Shown one piece after another: positions 48,735-59,173 of a DNA stretch of 64,000 nt. The notes below the pieces were generated by a model. The model was not told the origin of the DNA and did no database searches. It worked only from the letters and a program-made list of their open reading frames with translations. Every line of letters starts with the position of its first letter. Within the stretch, counting starts at the first letter, position 1. This DNA comes from Siphlonurus alternatus (lineage: Eukaryota > Arthropoda > Insecta > Ephemeroptera > Siphlonuridae): NCBI GenBank assembly GCA_949825025.1, contig OX463786.1:9349094-9413093 (forward strand), in the 5' to 3' direction. The position numbers and the translations under genes were made by a program.

Positions 48735-48870
48735 GTTAAGATTTAACTTGGATTTTGTCGGAAACGCTCGGTTCTCCTTCGGCTCGACTCGGCCAATGAA
48801 TTTGTTCGTTACAAACAACACCCCAATGACTGAAGAAGTTACAAATATGACAAAAACCAAGTTAAATGAG
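48735..48870 (-). mobile_element. Inverted-repeat element B of a back-to-back pair
   Basis: Arms gatttaacttggattttgtc and gacaaaaaccaagttaaatg pair. The interior is the same repeat as element A but reversed (ggttctccttcggctcgact). The two elements lie about 20 bp apart. Confidence 0.7.
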
Positions 48871-48879
48871 AATTAGTGT

Positions 48880-49690
48880 ATAGTATGTTCTAGTTATCTA
48901 GTTTACTACAATTTCATAGGCTACGTTGTATCATCATCAATCAAAGCACGGGTAGATTTCGTTGCATCCCGAAGTGTATATATTTGTCCATAACATCTAA
49001 TATAAATATCTTGAAATTTGTGTCTTATACTCATTTTTTATTACAATTTGTTAAAAGCGAACTTCATTCTTTCACTTATATTTACGTAAGTTTTTCTGAG
49101 GAAAAGTTTGCGATCTTTGTTTTGCTCACTTGTAGAAACTTTTCTATATTTATGTTGTAATGTGGCAAAAAAAAATTACTTCTTTATTGTCTAAATATTA
49201 TTTCATTCTTTAAAGCTTAAAAGGTTAAAGTTTTTGATAAATTTGTTGTATAAGAATTATCTACTTACTTGTTAGTTGTTTTTTTTTACAACTCTAGGGG
49301 AGTTTTACGGTGACTTATACACGAAAAAAAAAAAAATAAGATTTTCTTTGGTAGTCTTAGATTGGTTATCAAGCATCATTTTATTATGCTATTTCTATGC
49401 TATTTTTACAGCCAAATTAACTGAAAAAATATTATATTAAATTCAATATACCAGCCATTTAATTACGAAGCTATAATATTCCATAATCATATATATGACT
49501 ACTAATTAATTACAAATTAGCATTTTTGTTTTTTACGTTTATATTTGTTTCTTTCTAAATTTTAGAGTAAAAAATTATTTACATTCATGTTTTTATTTTT
49601 TATTATACATTTAAGTTATAAATGAGAATAATGAATTATTCTCATAACAATGTATTTTAATTTAATTTTAAATTTAATTTCTCTCGATCA
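48880..49690. other. AT-rich DNA, no gene seen
   Basis: Nothing recognised. Confidence 0.45.
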
Positions 49691-49692
49691 TA

Positions 49693-49817
49693 ATAGAGTA
49701 TCGAACTCAAAAATTTTACTGCAAAAATAGAGGGTGCAAAGTTATGCATCACAGTAGCATAGCTATTTACTCTTTATATATTAATAGCAATGCATTTCGA
49801 CAAATTTCTGCAATAAA
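49693..49817 (+). mobile_element. Deleted ATGGAG-ended MITE
   Basis: Left end atagagtatcgaactcaa after TA (49691-49692), then actgcaaaaatagagggtgc. Most of the interior is missing, and the right end stops at tttctgcaataaaa. Confidence 0.65.
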
Positions 49818-49819
49818 AG

Positions 49820-50565
49820 AGTGATAAAAGGATTAATAAACAGTGAATTTTCATATTAAAAATTTTTTTCAATGAGCATTCAGTATTTATCACATTGCTT
49901 GTATTTTCTACACAATAATTAGAATAAAATTTAAAATTACAATAATGAATATTTCATTTAGACACTTTTAAGGTTATATGTATTAGGAATTTTCACCATC
50001 CATGGAACAAACGAATGTTTCGTCTTAAAACAATAATTTTCCAAAACACAAAGAGTGTACTGTAGGAACCCACTGATCAATTCGATTAAATGATTTACTT
50101 CATTAAAAGTATTTATTTAGACATAAATACTCTATTTTAAAAAAAAAATAAAAAATATTTTAGTGGATAAATAAATATTTTAAATAAAACTGACACTTTT
50201 TTTTTTTAAAAGCGTACGCCTTAAAGATTACATATTTATTATGATACTAAAATACATTTTTACAAGATTGTCAAATTTATCTTTTGACCTCTTCTCAAAC
50301 TGCTTCAATATTACAAGGCAATTTGTCTAAAAATATGTGATATTTCTGACGCTGCTAAAAATTTATAGCCTAATATTTGGACAGTATTGACACAAAAAGA
50401 TACCCCTACTAAAAATTTATCTTCAAAAATATGCCAGTCAAAGAACACTCCCAAGACATTTTCTTCCGATGGACCGATTGTATCCTACACTGAAAATTTT
50501 GCATTAAATAGACATGTTTGGTTATCCCAAAATAAAAGTGTATAGAAATACATTAGATTGAACAC
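49820..50565. other. AT-rich DNA, no gene seen
   Basis: Nothing recognised. Confidence 0.45.
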
Positions 50566-50570
50566 ATAGT

Positions 50571-50986
50571 TAAGATAGAGATAATACCAATCAGCTGTTC
50601 CATGTAGTCCCCTTTGATTACTATGTAAACCTTATAGCAAATTCACAAAAACTCTGGATTTTTTTTAGAGGCAGATATTAGTGCCAAAAAAGCCATACAA
50701 CAAATTTCAAAACAATTGAACGAGAAGATTTTTTTTTATTTATTTTTTTATTATTATTATTATTTTTTTTTTTTCAGCATAGGGCATTCCCATGGAGAGA
50801 CAAAATGAAGAATTAATATAAAAAAAATCGTCTCGTTAAACTGTTTCGAAATTTTTTGTATGGCTTTTAGGCACTAAAATCTGTCTCTCAAAAAAATTTC
50901 AGAATGTTTGTGAATTTTCTAAGGTTTACATGTTAATCAAAGGGGAATACGTCGAACAGCTGATCAGTGTTATCTCTAACTTAAAT
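50571..50986. mobile_element. Foldback element with about 155-bp arms
   Basis: The left arm (50571 to about 50730) and right arm (about 50828 to 50986) are inverted copies, similar but not identical. Shared blocks are cagctgttc, cccctttgatta, atgtaaacctta, gccatacaa and aacgagaagattttttt. A T-rich AT-only centre separates them. TTAA occurs at or next to both ends. No coding capacity. Confidence 0.82.
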
Positions 50987-51443
50987 CAGCGAAGAGTGTG
51001 TTTTGAAAATTTTAGTTAGTTATTTAATAATCAAAAAATATAAAAATAGGGAAGAAAAGTCAACCGGGAGAGTTAATTGCTGATATTCTCGATAAATTTT
51101 CGACCATTCTGACTTAGGTTTTATAGTTCCCTGAGTTACAACTAGACAAAAGATGAGGAAAATTTTAATACAACTTATGGTGCAGCTTGCATCAATAACG
51201 TATATTCTGACATTATACAAGATATAAGTTGTTTTTTTTTGTAAATCTTATACTTGTTGAAGGCATGTAGAAAAATAATTACTCAAATTGTATACTTTTA
51301 TTTAAAAAAAAAAAAAAAAAACATAAAATCACCCATTTTCTTTTTACAATATAAATTGAGATATTATTTTTTCCGTGTACAAAATGATGCTCCCTTTCTA
51401 TATAAAATGTTACTGGTGTCATATTGCTTTGATATATATGCAG

Positions 51444-51572
51444 TCTATTGACACGAGAAGAATGGAGAGTTACTTTACTATTGTTGATGCAAGGAGGTCA
51501 CCATCTTTGTCGCGATCAGTGACATCTTTGTATAAGACAAAAGAATTGACACTTCTATCAAAAACAGATTAA
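51444..51572 (+). CDS. Possible terminal exon (42 aa), host or unknown
   Basis: An acceptor-like gatatatatgcag ends at 51443. The frame then reads SIDTRRMESYFTIVDARR and on to a TAA stop at 51570-51572, 42 residues in all. Its codon use is more balanced than in the AT-driven frames around it, and it is rich in S, R, T and K. A poly(A) signal AATAAA follows at 51636-51641, and a SINE starts 20 bp further on. I recognise no domain and see no partner exon in the window. The open frame also extends upstream to an ATG at 51375, with lower-complexity sequence. It may well be a chance frame. Confidence 0.22.
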   Translation, partial: SIDTRRMESYFTIVDARRSPSLSRSVTSLYKTKELTLLSKTD

Positions 51573-51661
51573 ATATAATTTTACTCTACGTTAAAATATT
51601 ATGCATTTAGCTGCATTATAATACCTTTCAGCGTAAATAAATAATGTTCATATGGTTTTGC

Positions 51662-52045
51662 AGGAACAATTGCACTTTCAGTTCATTGACAAGAAGCTGC
51701 AGCGTCCATCCTGTCTGTAGTTTCCACGTTTCCCTCAGTCACAGGCAAATGCAGGGATAGATTGGAAGGTCGTGGCACTCCCGTTCCGGAAGAGCTCGCA
51801 AAACACTTTTTTTTTTTTATTTTTTTATTTTTTTATTGGTCACTTATTTTACAATCAACCAAGGTTATACACAATAACCTTATTGGTTGAAGACATTTAC
51901 ATGAAAAATATGTTTCTTCAAGACCTAGAATAATTATAACACTTCAGTTAGGAAGTGTTAGGGTATTGGAAGGTTCAGGGTTTCAAACTTGTTAGTGTGG
52001 GAATTATGAAGTACATACTCAAATACGGTTTGATAAAAAAAAATG
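51662..52045 (+). mobile_element. 5S-type SINE, 5'-truncated and split by an insertion
   Basis: The core (ttcagttcattgacaagaag ... tttccacgtttccctcagtc ... cccgttccggaagagctcgc) ends at about 51804. The tail resumes at about 51950 with gttagggtattggaaggttc, then gggtttcaaac and ggtttgataaaa. The 5S head is absent. Element 51805-51946 interrupts it. Confidence 0.8.
51805..51946 (-). mobile_element. Retro-insert with poly-A tail inside the SINE
   Basis: Starts with a T-rich run (a poly-A tail on the minus strand). It is bounded by aacactt at the left junction (about 51802) and again near 51939. It contains a hairpin, ccaaggttat ... ataaccttattgg. Source unknown. Confidence 0.55.
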
Positions 52046-52049
52046 AAAA

Positions 52050-52385
52050 AAGGTAAAAAAAAAAGTGTAACCTGTGGATATATGCAATCTTTATTCATAG
52101 TATAAAAATAATTTTAAAAAAGAACCTTTAACTAATTAATATTCATACTATTAGAGCTTTTAATATACAATATATATGTAACTATTATAAATACATAAAA
52201 GTAAAATAAATATTGCATGTTATATTTATGTAACAGTTCATATAATATCGTTTTGAAATGTTTGTTGATATAAATACTGTATAATATACATGAATATTAA
52301 TAAATACATGCACGTATGCTTGCTGATGTTTATTATGTTAATTTGTATTCAAATTACTGTAAAACACTATATAAAAGCAATTTAT

Positions 52386-52388
<3 letters not shown>
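52050..52388. other. AT-rich DNA, no gene seen
   Basis: Nothing recognised. Confidence 0.4.

Positions 52389-52390
<2 letters not shown>

Positions 52391-52436
<46 letters not shown>
52391..52436. repeat. (CT)n microsatellite
   Basis: About 22 CT units. Confidence 0.95.
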
Positions 52437-52437
<1 letters not shown>

Positions 52438-52439
52438 AC

Positions 52440-52968
52440 ACAACTTTTTATGCAGTGTACATAAAAAGTGAACAAATTATATACTTGAAAAGAGAAGTGT
52501 AAAAACTAGAGGATTATTAAATTATTAGGATGTTCAAATAAACTAGAAGATAGTATAACTTTTTTTCTATTCATAAAATGATTATATTTATTATTCGTAC
52601 TTTGGGATTTTGCCAAGATAACTTTTAACATTTTTTTAACACATTTTTATACTAAGTTTTATAGCTTTTTATTCCATGTGTTATATGGCAAATTAGATTT
52701 TATTTCTTCGTACTATTTTACTGCCTTTTTTTTTTAGTCTTGTCTAAAACCTGGTTGTAACTTTAAACGCAATGCAGCTACTTTACATAGACTCTTAATT
52801 TTTTTTTTAAACTTTTCACTTTTTCTCTCAGGGAGTTTTACATTTTAGTGGGAAAGTGTCTTTAATATTTTCGTTCGTGCTTTGTTCTAGCTTGGAACAT
52901 GCAACGATACAGATTATTATGCAAAATTTGTATATAGATGAAATTTGCATATCAAATTATTAATATTT
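52440..52968. other. AT-rich DNA, no gene seen
   Basis: Nothing recognised. Confidence 0.4.
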
Positions 52969-52974
52969 TTATCA

Positions 52975-53345
52975 TATATTTATTGGAACAACTGGTTGTA
53001 CATATACAACATGGTTCAAGTCAGAACTAAAACAAAGAAACAATAAAAAGAAAAAAAAAATAACAACAAACAAAAAACAAAAAACACGAATTTAAACAAT
53101 ATTATTTAAAAAGTCGCATGAGAAAAAGCAAACCAATATTAAAATTATTAAAGTATAATCATGACATCATACAATTTTCACTAATTTTATTACTAAAATA
53201 AGATTTCACCGAATACAACTTTTTATCCACCAATATCTTTTTCAAAGTGTTTTTAAAAACATTGTCACTCTCAATACTTCTGTTACAGTTTGGTAAAAAA
53301 TCATAAATTTTTGCAGTCCTTTTTTTTAATTCATTCTTTAAAAAT
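52975..53345 (-). pseudogene. 3' end of a non-LTR (LINE) retrotransposon
   Basis: On the minus strand 53327 to about 53165 is open for more than 50 codons and ends in TGA. It reads KIYDFLPN, then FKNTLKKILVDKKLYSVKSYF and SNKI, the C-terminal tail of a LINE reverse transcriptase. About 190 bp of 3' UTR follow, with the element end gtacaaccagttgttcc-like sequence near 52985-53010 (read + as ggaacaactggttgtacata). It is 5'-truncated, since no RT catalytic motif is present. Closest in type to the copies at 2500 and 31390. Confidence 0.65.
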
Positions 53346-53429
53346 CTTCAATTCAATTATTTTTTATATAATTTTTTATATCAAACCACAAATCGGTACC
53401 TATATACTTATCAATTACCTTCCGAAGTT

Positions 53430-53566
53430 GTTATAAGTTTCATGGACTCTTCCGGAATGGGGACGGCCACTGCTTATGCTTAATTGCAATCCAATATTAT
53501 ACTTATAACTGAGGGAAACGTGCAAACTTCAGTCAGGATGGACGCCATAGCATTGTAACCAACTAT
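53430..53566 (-). mobile_element. 5S-type SINE, worn core fragment
   Basis: On the minus strand tatggcgtccatcctgactg, then tttgcacgtttccctcagtt, then ggccgtccccattccggaag. About 130 bp remain. Head and tail are gone. Confidence 0.65.
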
Positions 53567-53596
53567 TTTCGTTGACTATGTAAAGCTATGGGCTAA

Positions 53597-53740
53597 AGCC
53601 GGTATTACACGATACAATTTTTCTAACTATTGCATACAATTTTTCCTTTCAAGAAAACTTGAACTCCATTTGTTTGTACGGAGGTGAAATTTTCTTGCAA
53701 GGAAAAATTGTATGCAAAATTGTATCGTGTAATATAGGCT
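53597..53740. mobile_element. PIF-type MITE, AGCCGGTATTACACGATACA ends
   Basis: 144 bp, almost completely palindromic (agccggtattacacgataca ... tgtatcgtgtaatataggct, inner ttgcatacaatttttcctt and aaggaaaaattgtatgcaa). TAA flanks both sides (53594-53596 and 53741-53743). Confidence 0.9.
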
Positions 53741-53744
53741 TAAC

Positions 53745-54028
53745 TTAGTAAGAAATTATACACTCGATTACCCTAAAATTATATTATTTAATTTCTACTA
53801 TATACAGGCAACTGCGCTTGCCTAGCGGCAGACGTATGACACGCTCGCGCGCTCGTGGCTGGCGTAAGAATGATTACTTGCAATAGTTGCAATATCACTC
53901 TGCAGTGCCTTGCTGGCTGACTGCAGAGTCTGCAAATTCTCAACCAAAGCTATGAGCAACCTTTGCTCTTGAGGGTTATAATAAGGAGGTGACAGCATCA
54001 ATGGACCGGATGTAAGATGTTAGAGGCG
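53745..54028. other. GC-richer stretch, no gene recognised
   Basis: 53810-54000 is less AT-rich than the average but carries no open frame of note and no terminal repeats. Confidence 0.35.
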
Positions 54029-54032
54029 TACT

Positions 54033-54161
54033 GTACACTTCTCGCCTTGGAAAATTTCCCACTTGCAGCCCTGTTAATCAACATATCCCGTAAGGATAAC
54101 ACAGGGCACGGTGATTAAAAAGGCTGTAGAAGGGAACTTTTCAAAGGCGAGCAGTGTGTAC
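54033..54161. mobile_element. Inverted-repeat element, copy 2 of the 15.3/54.0-kb family
   Basis: Arms gtacacttctcgccttggaa and aaaggcgagcagtgtgtac pair imperfectly. The centre tcccgtaaggataacacagg followed by gtgattaaaaaggctgtaga matches 15316-15446. Confidence 0.75.
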
Positions 54162-54169
54162 AATGGTCC

Positions 54170-55095
54170 AAAGTCAAGGAAACCATATAATGGAAAAGTA
54201 TAAAACATAATGATTTCTTGAAAATGCAACAAATTAAGCTTTCTACTATTCTCTTTGTTAAAAGATAGAAAAGAGGGACGCTGCAAATCTAAAACACTCG
54301 AAGCTTTTATGTATATTATTCATTATTACTGCGTCGTACACTTTATAATATTTACATGATATTTTATTAAAGATTTTGTTTCTTTTCTATATTTATTTAT
54401 GTTATTACGTATTCAAACAAATAATGTTTTTTATGCAAAGTATTAAACTTTATATTATACAAGTATAATGTAAAAAACAAACATAAATAAATCAAAGAAT
54501 AAAATCTGACTTTTCAATCCCCAAGACTATTATAGAAAGAAACAGATGTTGAACGTTAAAAACTTTTGACTTACAAGTAAATAAAAAATAAATCTTGATA
54601 TGAACTTAAACACAAATTGACGTTATCTTAAAATTAAATAAGTTATAATATATAAACTTTATTTAAATTAGATTTATTTTGTTTTATATAATTTTATTTT
54701 CAATTTGTGGATTTTGTAACTTAATTTTCAATCGAATGTTTGTTACGTAAAAATACAATGTTATTGCAACTATTAAATCAAAGTTTATGTTGAGTAACTT
54801 TTATACTTAACAAAAGAAAGCAAACTAGTTTCTTTACTTTGCAATGTTTATATCAGATAAACAAAATGAGTTATTACAAACATTTTTCTTGGTTGTTGGG
54901 AGATTTTTGTATTCCAAAAGGTTCTACACAGTTGAAAGTTTAATTAACTTTTTAATTAATAGTGTAAATATTTCTTTGTTTATATAATTCTTTTTGAAGT
55001 TTTAATTTAATTTAAAATTAATTGAATATTAAATTATTTAATTTATATTTTGAATAATATATAAACCATGCAATGAATAATAAATTCATCAAGCA
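54170..55095. other. AT-rich DNA, no gene seen
   Basis: Nothing recognised. Confidence 0.5.
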
Positions 55096-55106
55096 TTAAT
55101 TATTTA

Positions 55107-55215
55107 GTGGAGGTGTGGCGCAGTGCGCTTGACCGGGTCTCGTCAGATCACCGAAGTCAAGCAACGCCACGCGTGGTTAGTAGTTGGATGGGTGACCATT
55201 TTCAACAAAAACCAC
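55107..55215 (+). promoter_or_regulatory. 5S-type internal pol III promoter of the SINE
   Basis: The 5S-like head keeps the A-box-like gaagtcaagcaac and the C-box-like ggttagtagttggatgggtg in the usual order. The copy may still be competent for pol III initiation. This is not a functional 5S gene, because the 5' and 3' stems of 5S rRNA are not conserved. Confidence 0.65.
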
Positions 55216-55511
55216 GTTTCCCACCCAGGGGTAAAACGTTGCGCTTTTCCACCATGTGGTTCCCCTGGCTTTGGACCATTGCACTTCCGGTTCATTGACA
55301 AAAGCTGTAGCGTCCATCTTGGCTGAGGTTTCCACGTTTCCCTCAGCCGCAGGCAAATGCCGGGATGGATTTGCAAGGCCGTGGCCGGCCCCGTTCCAGA
55401 AGAGCCCGCGAAACGCTCAAGTTAGGGTTTCGGAAGGTTCGGGGTTTCAAAGTAGTATGTAATTAGTAAATAAAAGTACCCAATAGGGTTTGATTAAAAA
55501 ATTAAAAAAAA
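55107..55511 (+). mobile_element. 5S-rRNA-derived SINE, full-length copy
   Basis: The head (about 55107-55215) resembles 5S rRNA. The strings cgtcagatcaccgaagtcaa and gttagtagttggatgggtga correspond to its internal pol III promoter boxes A and C. A core follows (tttccacgtttccctcag ... aggcaaatgccgggatgg ... gcaaggccgtggcc). The tail is gttagggtttcggaaggttc, gggtttcaaa, agtaccc and gggtttgatt. The 9-bp aattattta flanks it (55098-55106 and 55512-55520), as expected for LINE-driven insertion. Four minor frames inside it are not genes. Confidence 0.9.
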
Positions 55512-55524
55512 AATTATTTAATGC

Positions 55525-56254
55525 TAATAGTCCAAATACTTGATTTATGTTTTTTTTTTTTATAATTTACTTAACTGTACTAAACTTATGCATAATTTAA
55601 TGTGCGTATGTTTTCCTTTGAAAATAAACGAAATAATTAAATCATCAACTGAGGCCATACTTTTTTTCTTAGTTACTTTCTTTCCCGTATGTCTAGCTAG
55701 TATTCTCAAGAAATTAAAGCTGTAGATAGGCATGGAGGGCAAAAAAATTTAAACTATATTCACTTGACCTTTATATTTAACTTTCAATTAATTTTTACAC
55801 CATGATAATGATTATTATTATGGCACTTTATTTTTATTTATTTGTTAATATTATAATTTAATTTGTATTTGAGAAATAATGGGAGTAATACAGATTTAGT
55901 CCACATGGATTAATTCATTGTTTTAATTGTATTGAATGGGTTGTAAAATATTATTTATAAGTATAAATTAACAATAATTTTATAGGGTGCAAATTTTTAA
56001 GTTTTCGAATTTTCTTAATTTAACAAAAATTATTAAAAATAAATTACATCATCATTTTTAATATTGTTATTGTAATCCAAATTATATTCTTTTTAAATAA
56101 ATCACATTTTTTTCAAAAAAATTATTTCAAACACAAACAATAATTATACCTAAAAGAGCTTAAAATTAATTTAATGGTTTTGAAAACATGGGATATATTG
56201 AAACAATCCGCCGAAAACAATAGGAATTCATACTTTTAATTGTATATAAAATAC
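55525..56254. other. AT-rich DNA, no gene seen
   Basis: The 60-codon frames on both strands at 55540-55742 are not recognised. Confidence 0.45.
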
Positions 56255-56257
56255 ATT

Positions 56258-56435
56258 GGGGGACATTCACAAAGCACTTTAACCCTAAATTTAGCCCCGA
56301 TTTTTAACCCTGGTGCTAAACATGGTGATAAGCTATGAGCTTAACATGGTTAGCCCCTGGTTTAGTACCATGTTTAGCACCAGGGTTAAAAATCGGGGCT
56401 ATAATGGGGGTTAAAGTGCTTTGTGAATGTCCCCC
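56258..56435. mobile_element. Palindromic MITE, GGGGGACATTCAC family, copy 5
   Basis: Gggggacattcacaaagcac and its exact complement form the ends, and most of the arms pair. The best-preserved copy along with 34981. Att precedes and aat follows it. Confidence 0.9.
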
Positions 56436-56439
56436 AATA

Positions 56440-56752
56440 TTTTTAATCGTCACTGGAAAAACCCTATATTAAGAGGAGTAACAGTTAAAGAGGATGTTGA
56501 TTATTCCAAAGGACTTAATTTCCACAATATAAAAAAATCATTAATAATCATATTAATGATTCTGACGTGTCTAACCCTTCATTCAAAGTGCTGCATTTTA
56601 TAATGTTTGTGTTTGTATGCTTGAAAAATTGACGAATAAAAAAATTTTAAATTTGAATTATATTGCATATAAAATAATATAATTTGCTGTCCAGAAATGT
56701 AGTACATACGTACTTGACAACTCCCCGTCCATTTAAAACTATTCTTAATAGT
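56440..56752. other. AT-rich DNA, no gene seen
   Basis: Nothing recognised. Confidence 0.4.
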
Positions 56753-56754
56753 TT

Positions 56755-56797
56755 TAATATATATTAAAATATATTAATATATATTAATATATATATA

Positions 56798-56876
<79 letters not shown>

Positions 56877-56887
56877 TATTAATATAT
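56755..56887. repeat. (AT)n microsatellite
   Basis: About 130 bp of TA repeats with TTAATATA interruptions at both sides, ending exactly where the next MITE begins. Confidence 0.92.
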
Positions 56888-57373
56888 GGTTGGTATTCAC
56901 GAAGAATTAAGGAGCGTTTTAAAGGTATACAGGCCTCAAATTATAAATTAGACAGACATTAAGTGTTGCTCAAGTTTATAATCAAAATTCGAATTATTTT
57001 TACCTGCGCGCGGTGCGTCTGTGCGAAGTCGCGCTGTAAAGAATGTCCTTGCTGACGTCACAACTCACAGCTAGCACCGATTAGCATTGAGTTGTGACGT
57101 CATCAAGGACTTCGTGACGTCATCAAGGACTAAATTTCTTACTTTGAACTGCGACTTCGCACGGATGCATGACGCGTGGAAAAAAATGATGCGAATGTTG
57201 ATTATATACTCTAAACCCACTTGGTGACTGTCCAATTTGTATTTTGAGGCCTGTATGCCTTTAAGGAGAGATATTTTAAGAAGCATTTTTTATACCAGGT
57301 AACAGGTAAGAAAAACGCTTCTTAAAATATCTCTCTCCCTAAAACGCTCCTTAACTCTTCGTGAATACCAACC
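56888..57373. mobile_element. MITE, GGTTGGTATTCACGAAG ends, with an insert
   Basis: Ends ggttggtattcacgaagaat and gagttaagg-side counterpart ctcttcgtgaataccaacc are inverted repeats (next block aaggagcgtttt / aaaacgctcctt). Atat flanks both sides. The left arm is interrupted at 56923 by a second element, and the remaining centre holds a hairpin agatattttaagaagc / gcttcttaaaatatct. Confidence 0.88.
56923..57260. mobile_element. Nested 338-bp element flanked by TTAA
   Basis: Ends aggtatacaggcctcaaa and ttttgaggcctgtatgcct are inverted repeats with TTAA on both sides (56919-56922 and 57261-57264). The interior carries three TGACGTCA octamers (57053, 57095, 57115) and inverted blocks such as gcgaagtcgcgctgtaaa versus gcgacttcgcac. 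It has no transposase. Inserted after the outer element. Confidence 0.85.
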
Positions 57374-57478
57374 ATATGTATGTCATAACATGACTCCATA
57401 TATCATATCTCTCACGGGGTAAGCCAGCAGCATTGTTACCTCGACCGCCCACAAATATACCTCCGCTGTACTCTCTTA

Positions 57479-57687
57479 AGGTGGATTCATATGGCGATTT
57501 TTACCATGCGACGCGACGCGAATAATGCGCACTTGCTGTAACATCCATTGGCGGCCATATTGGGCGATTAAAAGAAAAAGAGCATCGTAATTAACGCGAT
57601 TACCGGCGAATTCGCCGCCGCATACGATTTCACAGCTTTAACGTCAAAATCGCGTCGCATCGCCGTTGTCGCCATCTGAATCCGCCT
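57479..57687 (+). mobile_element. PIF/Harbinger-like MITE, copy 5
   Basis: 209 bp from aggtggattcatatggcga to tcgccatctgaatccgcct, flanked by TTA (57476-57478 and 57688-57690). Very close in sequence to copy 3. Confidence 0.93.
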
Positions 57688-57694
57688 TTACACA

Positions 57695-58450
57695 TGCGCT
57701 CGAATCCACTTGCTTCAAAATTATTTATGATACATTTTTGTCTTCTATACACTCTCCATATTATACTTTTAACAACCTTCTCTTCAAACATTCTGAAATT
57801 GAGTTCAATCACGTCTCACCAACCAAAATAATTTCTTTACAATGCCTCTTTTTGTAAATGTACTGTACAATCAATAATTAAATGAACCTTCTGTACATTA
57901 AACATAAGGAAAATCTGATTATTACAATTTGATTGAACAGACGGGTTCTAATATCTATCTACTATGTTGGTAGGACATTTTTATTGATTTCAATAATAAC
58001 AATTATTTATCGATACTGTACAGTACAATTCTATAAAAGTAATATTTATCAATCTCTCTATTATAATATATATGGAAAATATTTCACAAACTATAAATAT
58101 AGTTATCAATTGAAATTTAATACAATGCCTAATTAAAATTCAACTTCTTATTAAAAAATGGTTTTATATTTATTTTCCTTTTCTATACACAAATTAGCGT
58201 TTTAAATATTTTATAAAGTAATTATTTTCATTGTTTTAAAAAAAATTAATTATTTAATTGTCATCAAAATAATAAACTTATATAAAATTAAAGGTTTAAA
58301 AAAAAAAAGCAATTTTAATATGTTATAAAAATAATCCCCAGGGCGTTAAGGTGAATTACATAATTTAAAATGTTGTGTTAGAGATTGTGTAGCATTTAAA
58401 TTCTGTTCTCTGAGATAATATTCATAAAGTAAATTAAACGAATATTTTAC
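57695..58450. other. AT-rich DNA, no gene seen
   Basis: Nothing recognised. Confidence 0.45.
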
Positions 58451-58456
58451 CTGTAA

Positions 58457-58665
58457 AGGTAGATTTTCATGGGCGATTTTCAGCCTGCGACGCGAATAAA
58501 GCGCACTTGCTGTAACATCTATTAGCGGCCGGCCATATTGGACGATTAAAAGAAAAAGAGCTTCGTAATTAACGCGATTTCCAGTGAATTCGCCGCCGCT
58601 TTCGATTTCCCAGCTTTTACGTCAAATCGCGCCGCGTCGTCGTTGCCGCCCATGAAAATCCACCT
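58457..58665 (+). mobile_element. PIF/Harbinger-like MITE, copy 6
   Basis: Ends aggtagattttcatgggcga and gcccatgaaaatccacct differ from the other copies in the same way on both sides (ttttcatggg for ttcacatgg). TAA flanks both ends (58454-58456 and 58666-58668). Confidence 0.92.
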
Positions 58666-58702
58666 TAAGCAGTTCTGACACCACAGTTGACTTTAATTAG
58701 TA

Positions 58703-58930
58703 ATGAAGTATTGACCTCAAAAATTTGTATTGCAAAAATGGATAGAGGGTGCAAAGTTATGCTATCCTGATTTTTTTTCAGATTTTTTTGAGCCCGGTAA
58801 CTATTTTTAAAAAATTATTGAAAGTCCTTTTTGTGACGTCACGCGGCGGCAAGTCCTATCTTTTTCATAACTTAACTTTGCACTCTCTATCCATTTCTGC
58901 AATAAAAAAAAATTGAGGTCGATACTCCAT
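58703..58930 (+). mobile_element. Palindromic MITE, ATGGAG ends, copy 3 (internally deleted)
   Basis: Atgaagtattgacctcaa to ttgaggtcgatactccat, flanked by TA (58701-58702 and 58931-58932). About 90 bp after atctttttc are missing, removing most of the right inner arm. Confidence 0.88.
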
Positions 58931-58953
58931 TATTAAGTGGACAATCGTTAATT

Positions 58954-59080
58954 ATTTATATTATAAATATTATATTATAATATAATATTATATTATATTA
59001 TAATATTATATTATATTATATTATAATATAATATTATATTATATTATAATATAATATTATATTATATTATATTATAAGAC
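58954..59080. repeat. (TATTA/TAATA)n tract
   Basis: AT-only tandem repeat of mixed 5- and 10-base units. Confidence 0.92.
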
Positions 59081-59173
59081 TTATAAATGTAATATATAAA
59101 TCTCAAGGGAGCATACTAAATTATGTATACATCTATTTTATGCATCATTTCGATCTTTATGTGTTTATAACTG

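Noticed and set aside
55107..55215. Functional 5S rRNA gene
   Set aside because: The internal promoter region is similar, but the terminal stem and 3' part of 5S rRNA are missing, and the same SINE body follows in both copies.
55107..55462. Several frames of 63-77 codons on both strands
   Set aside because: They are translations of the 5S-derived SINE. All disappear or shift in the copy at 62249.
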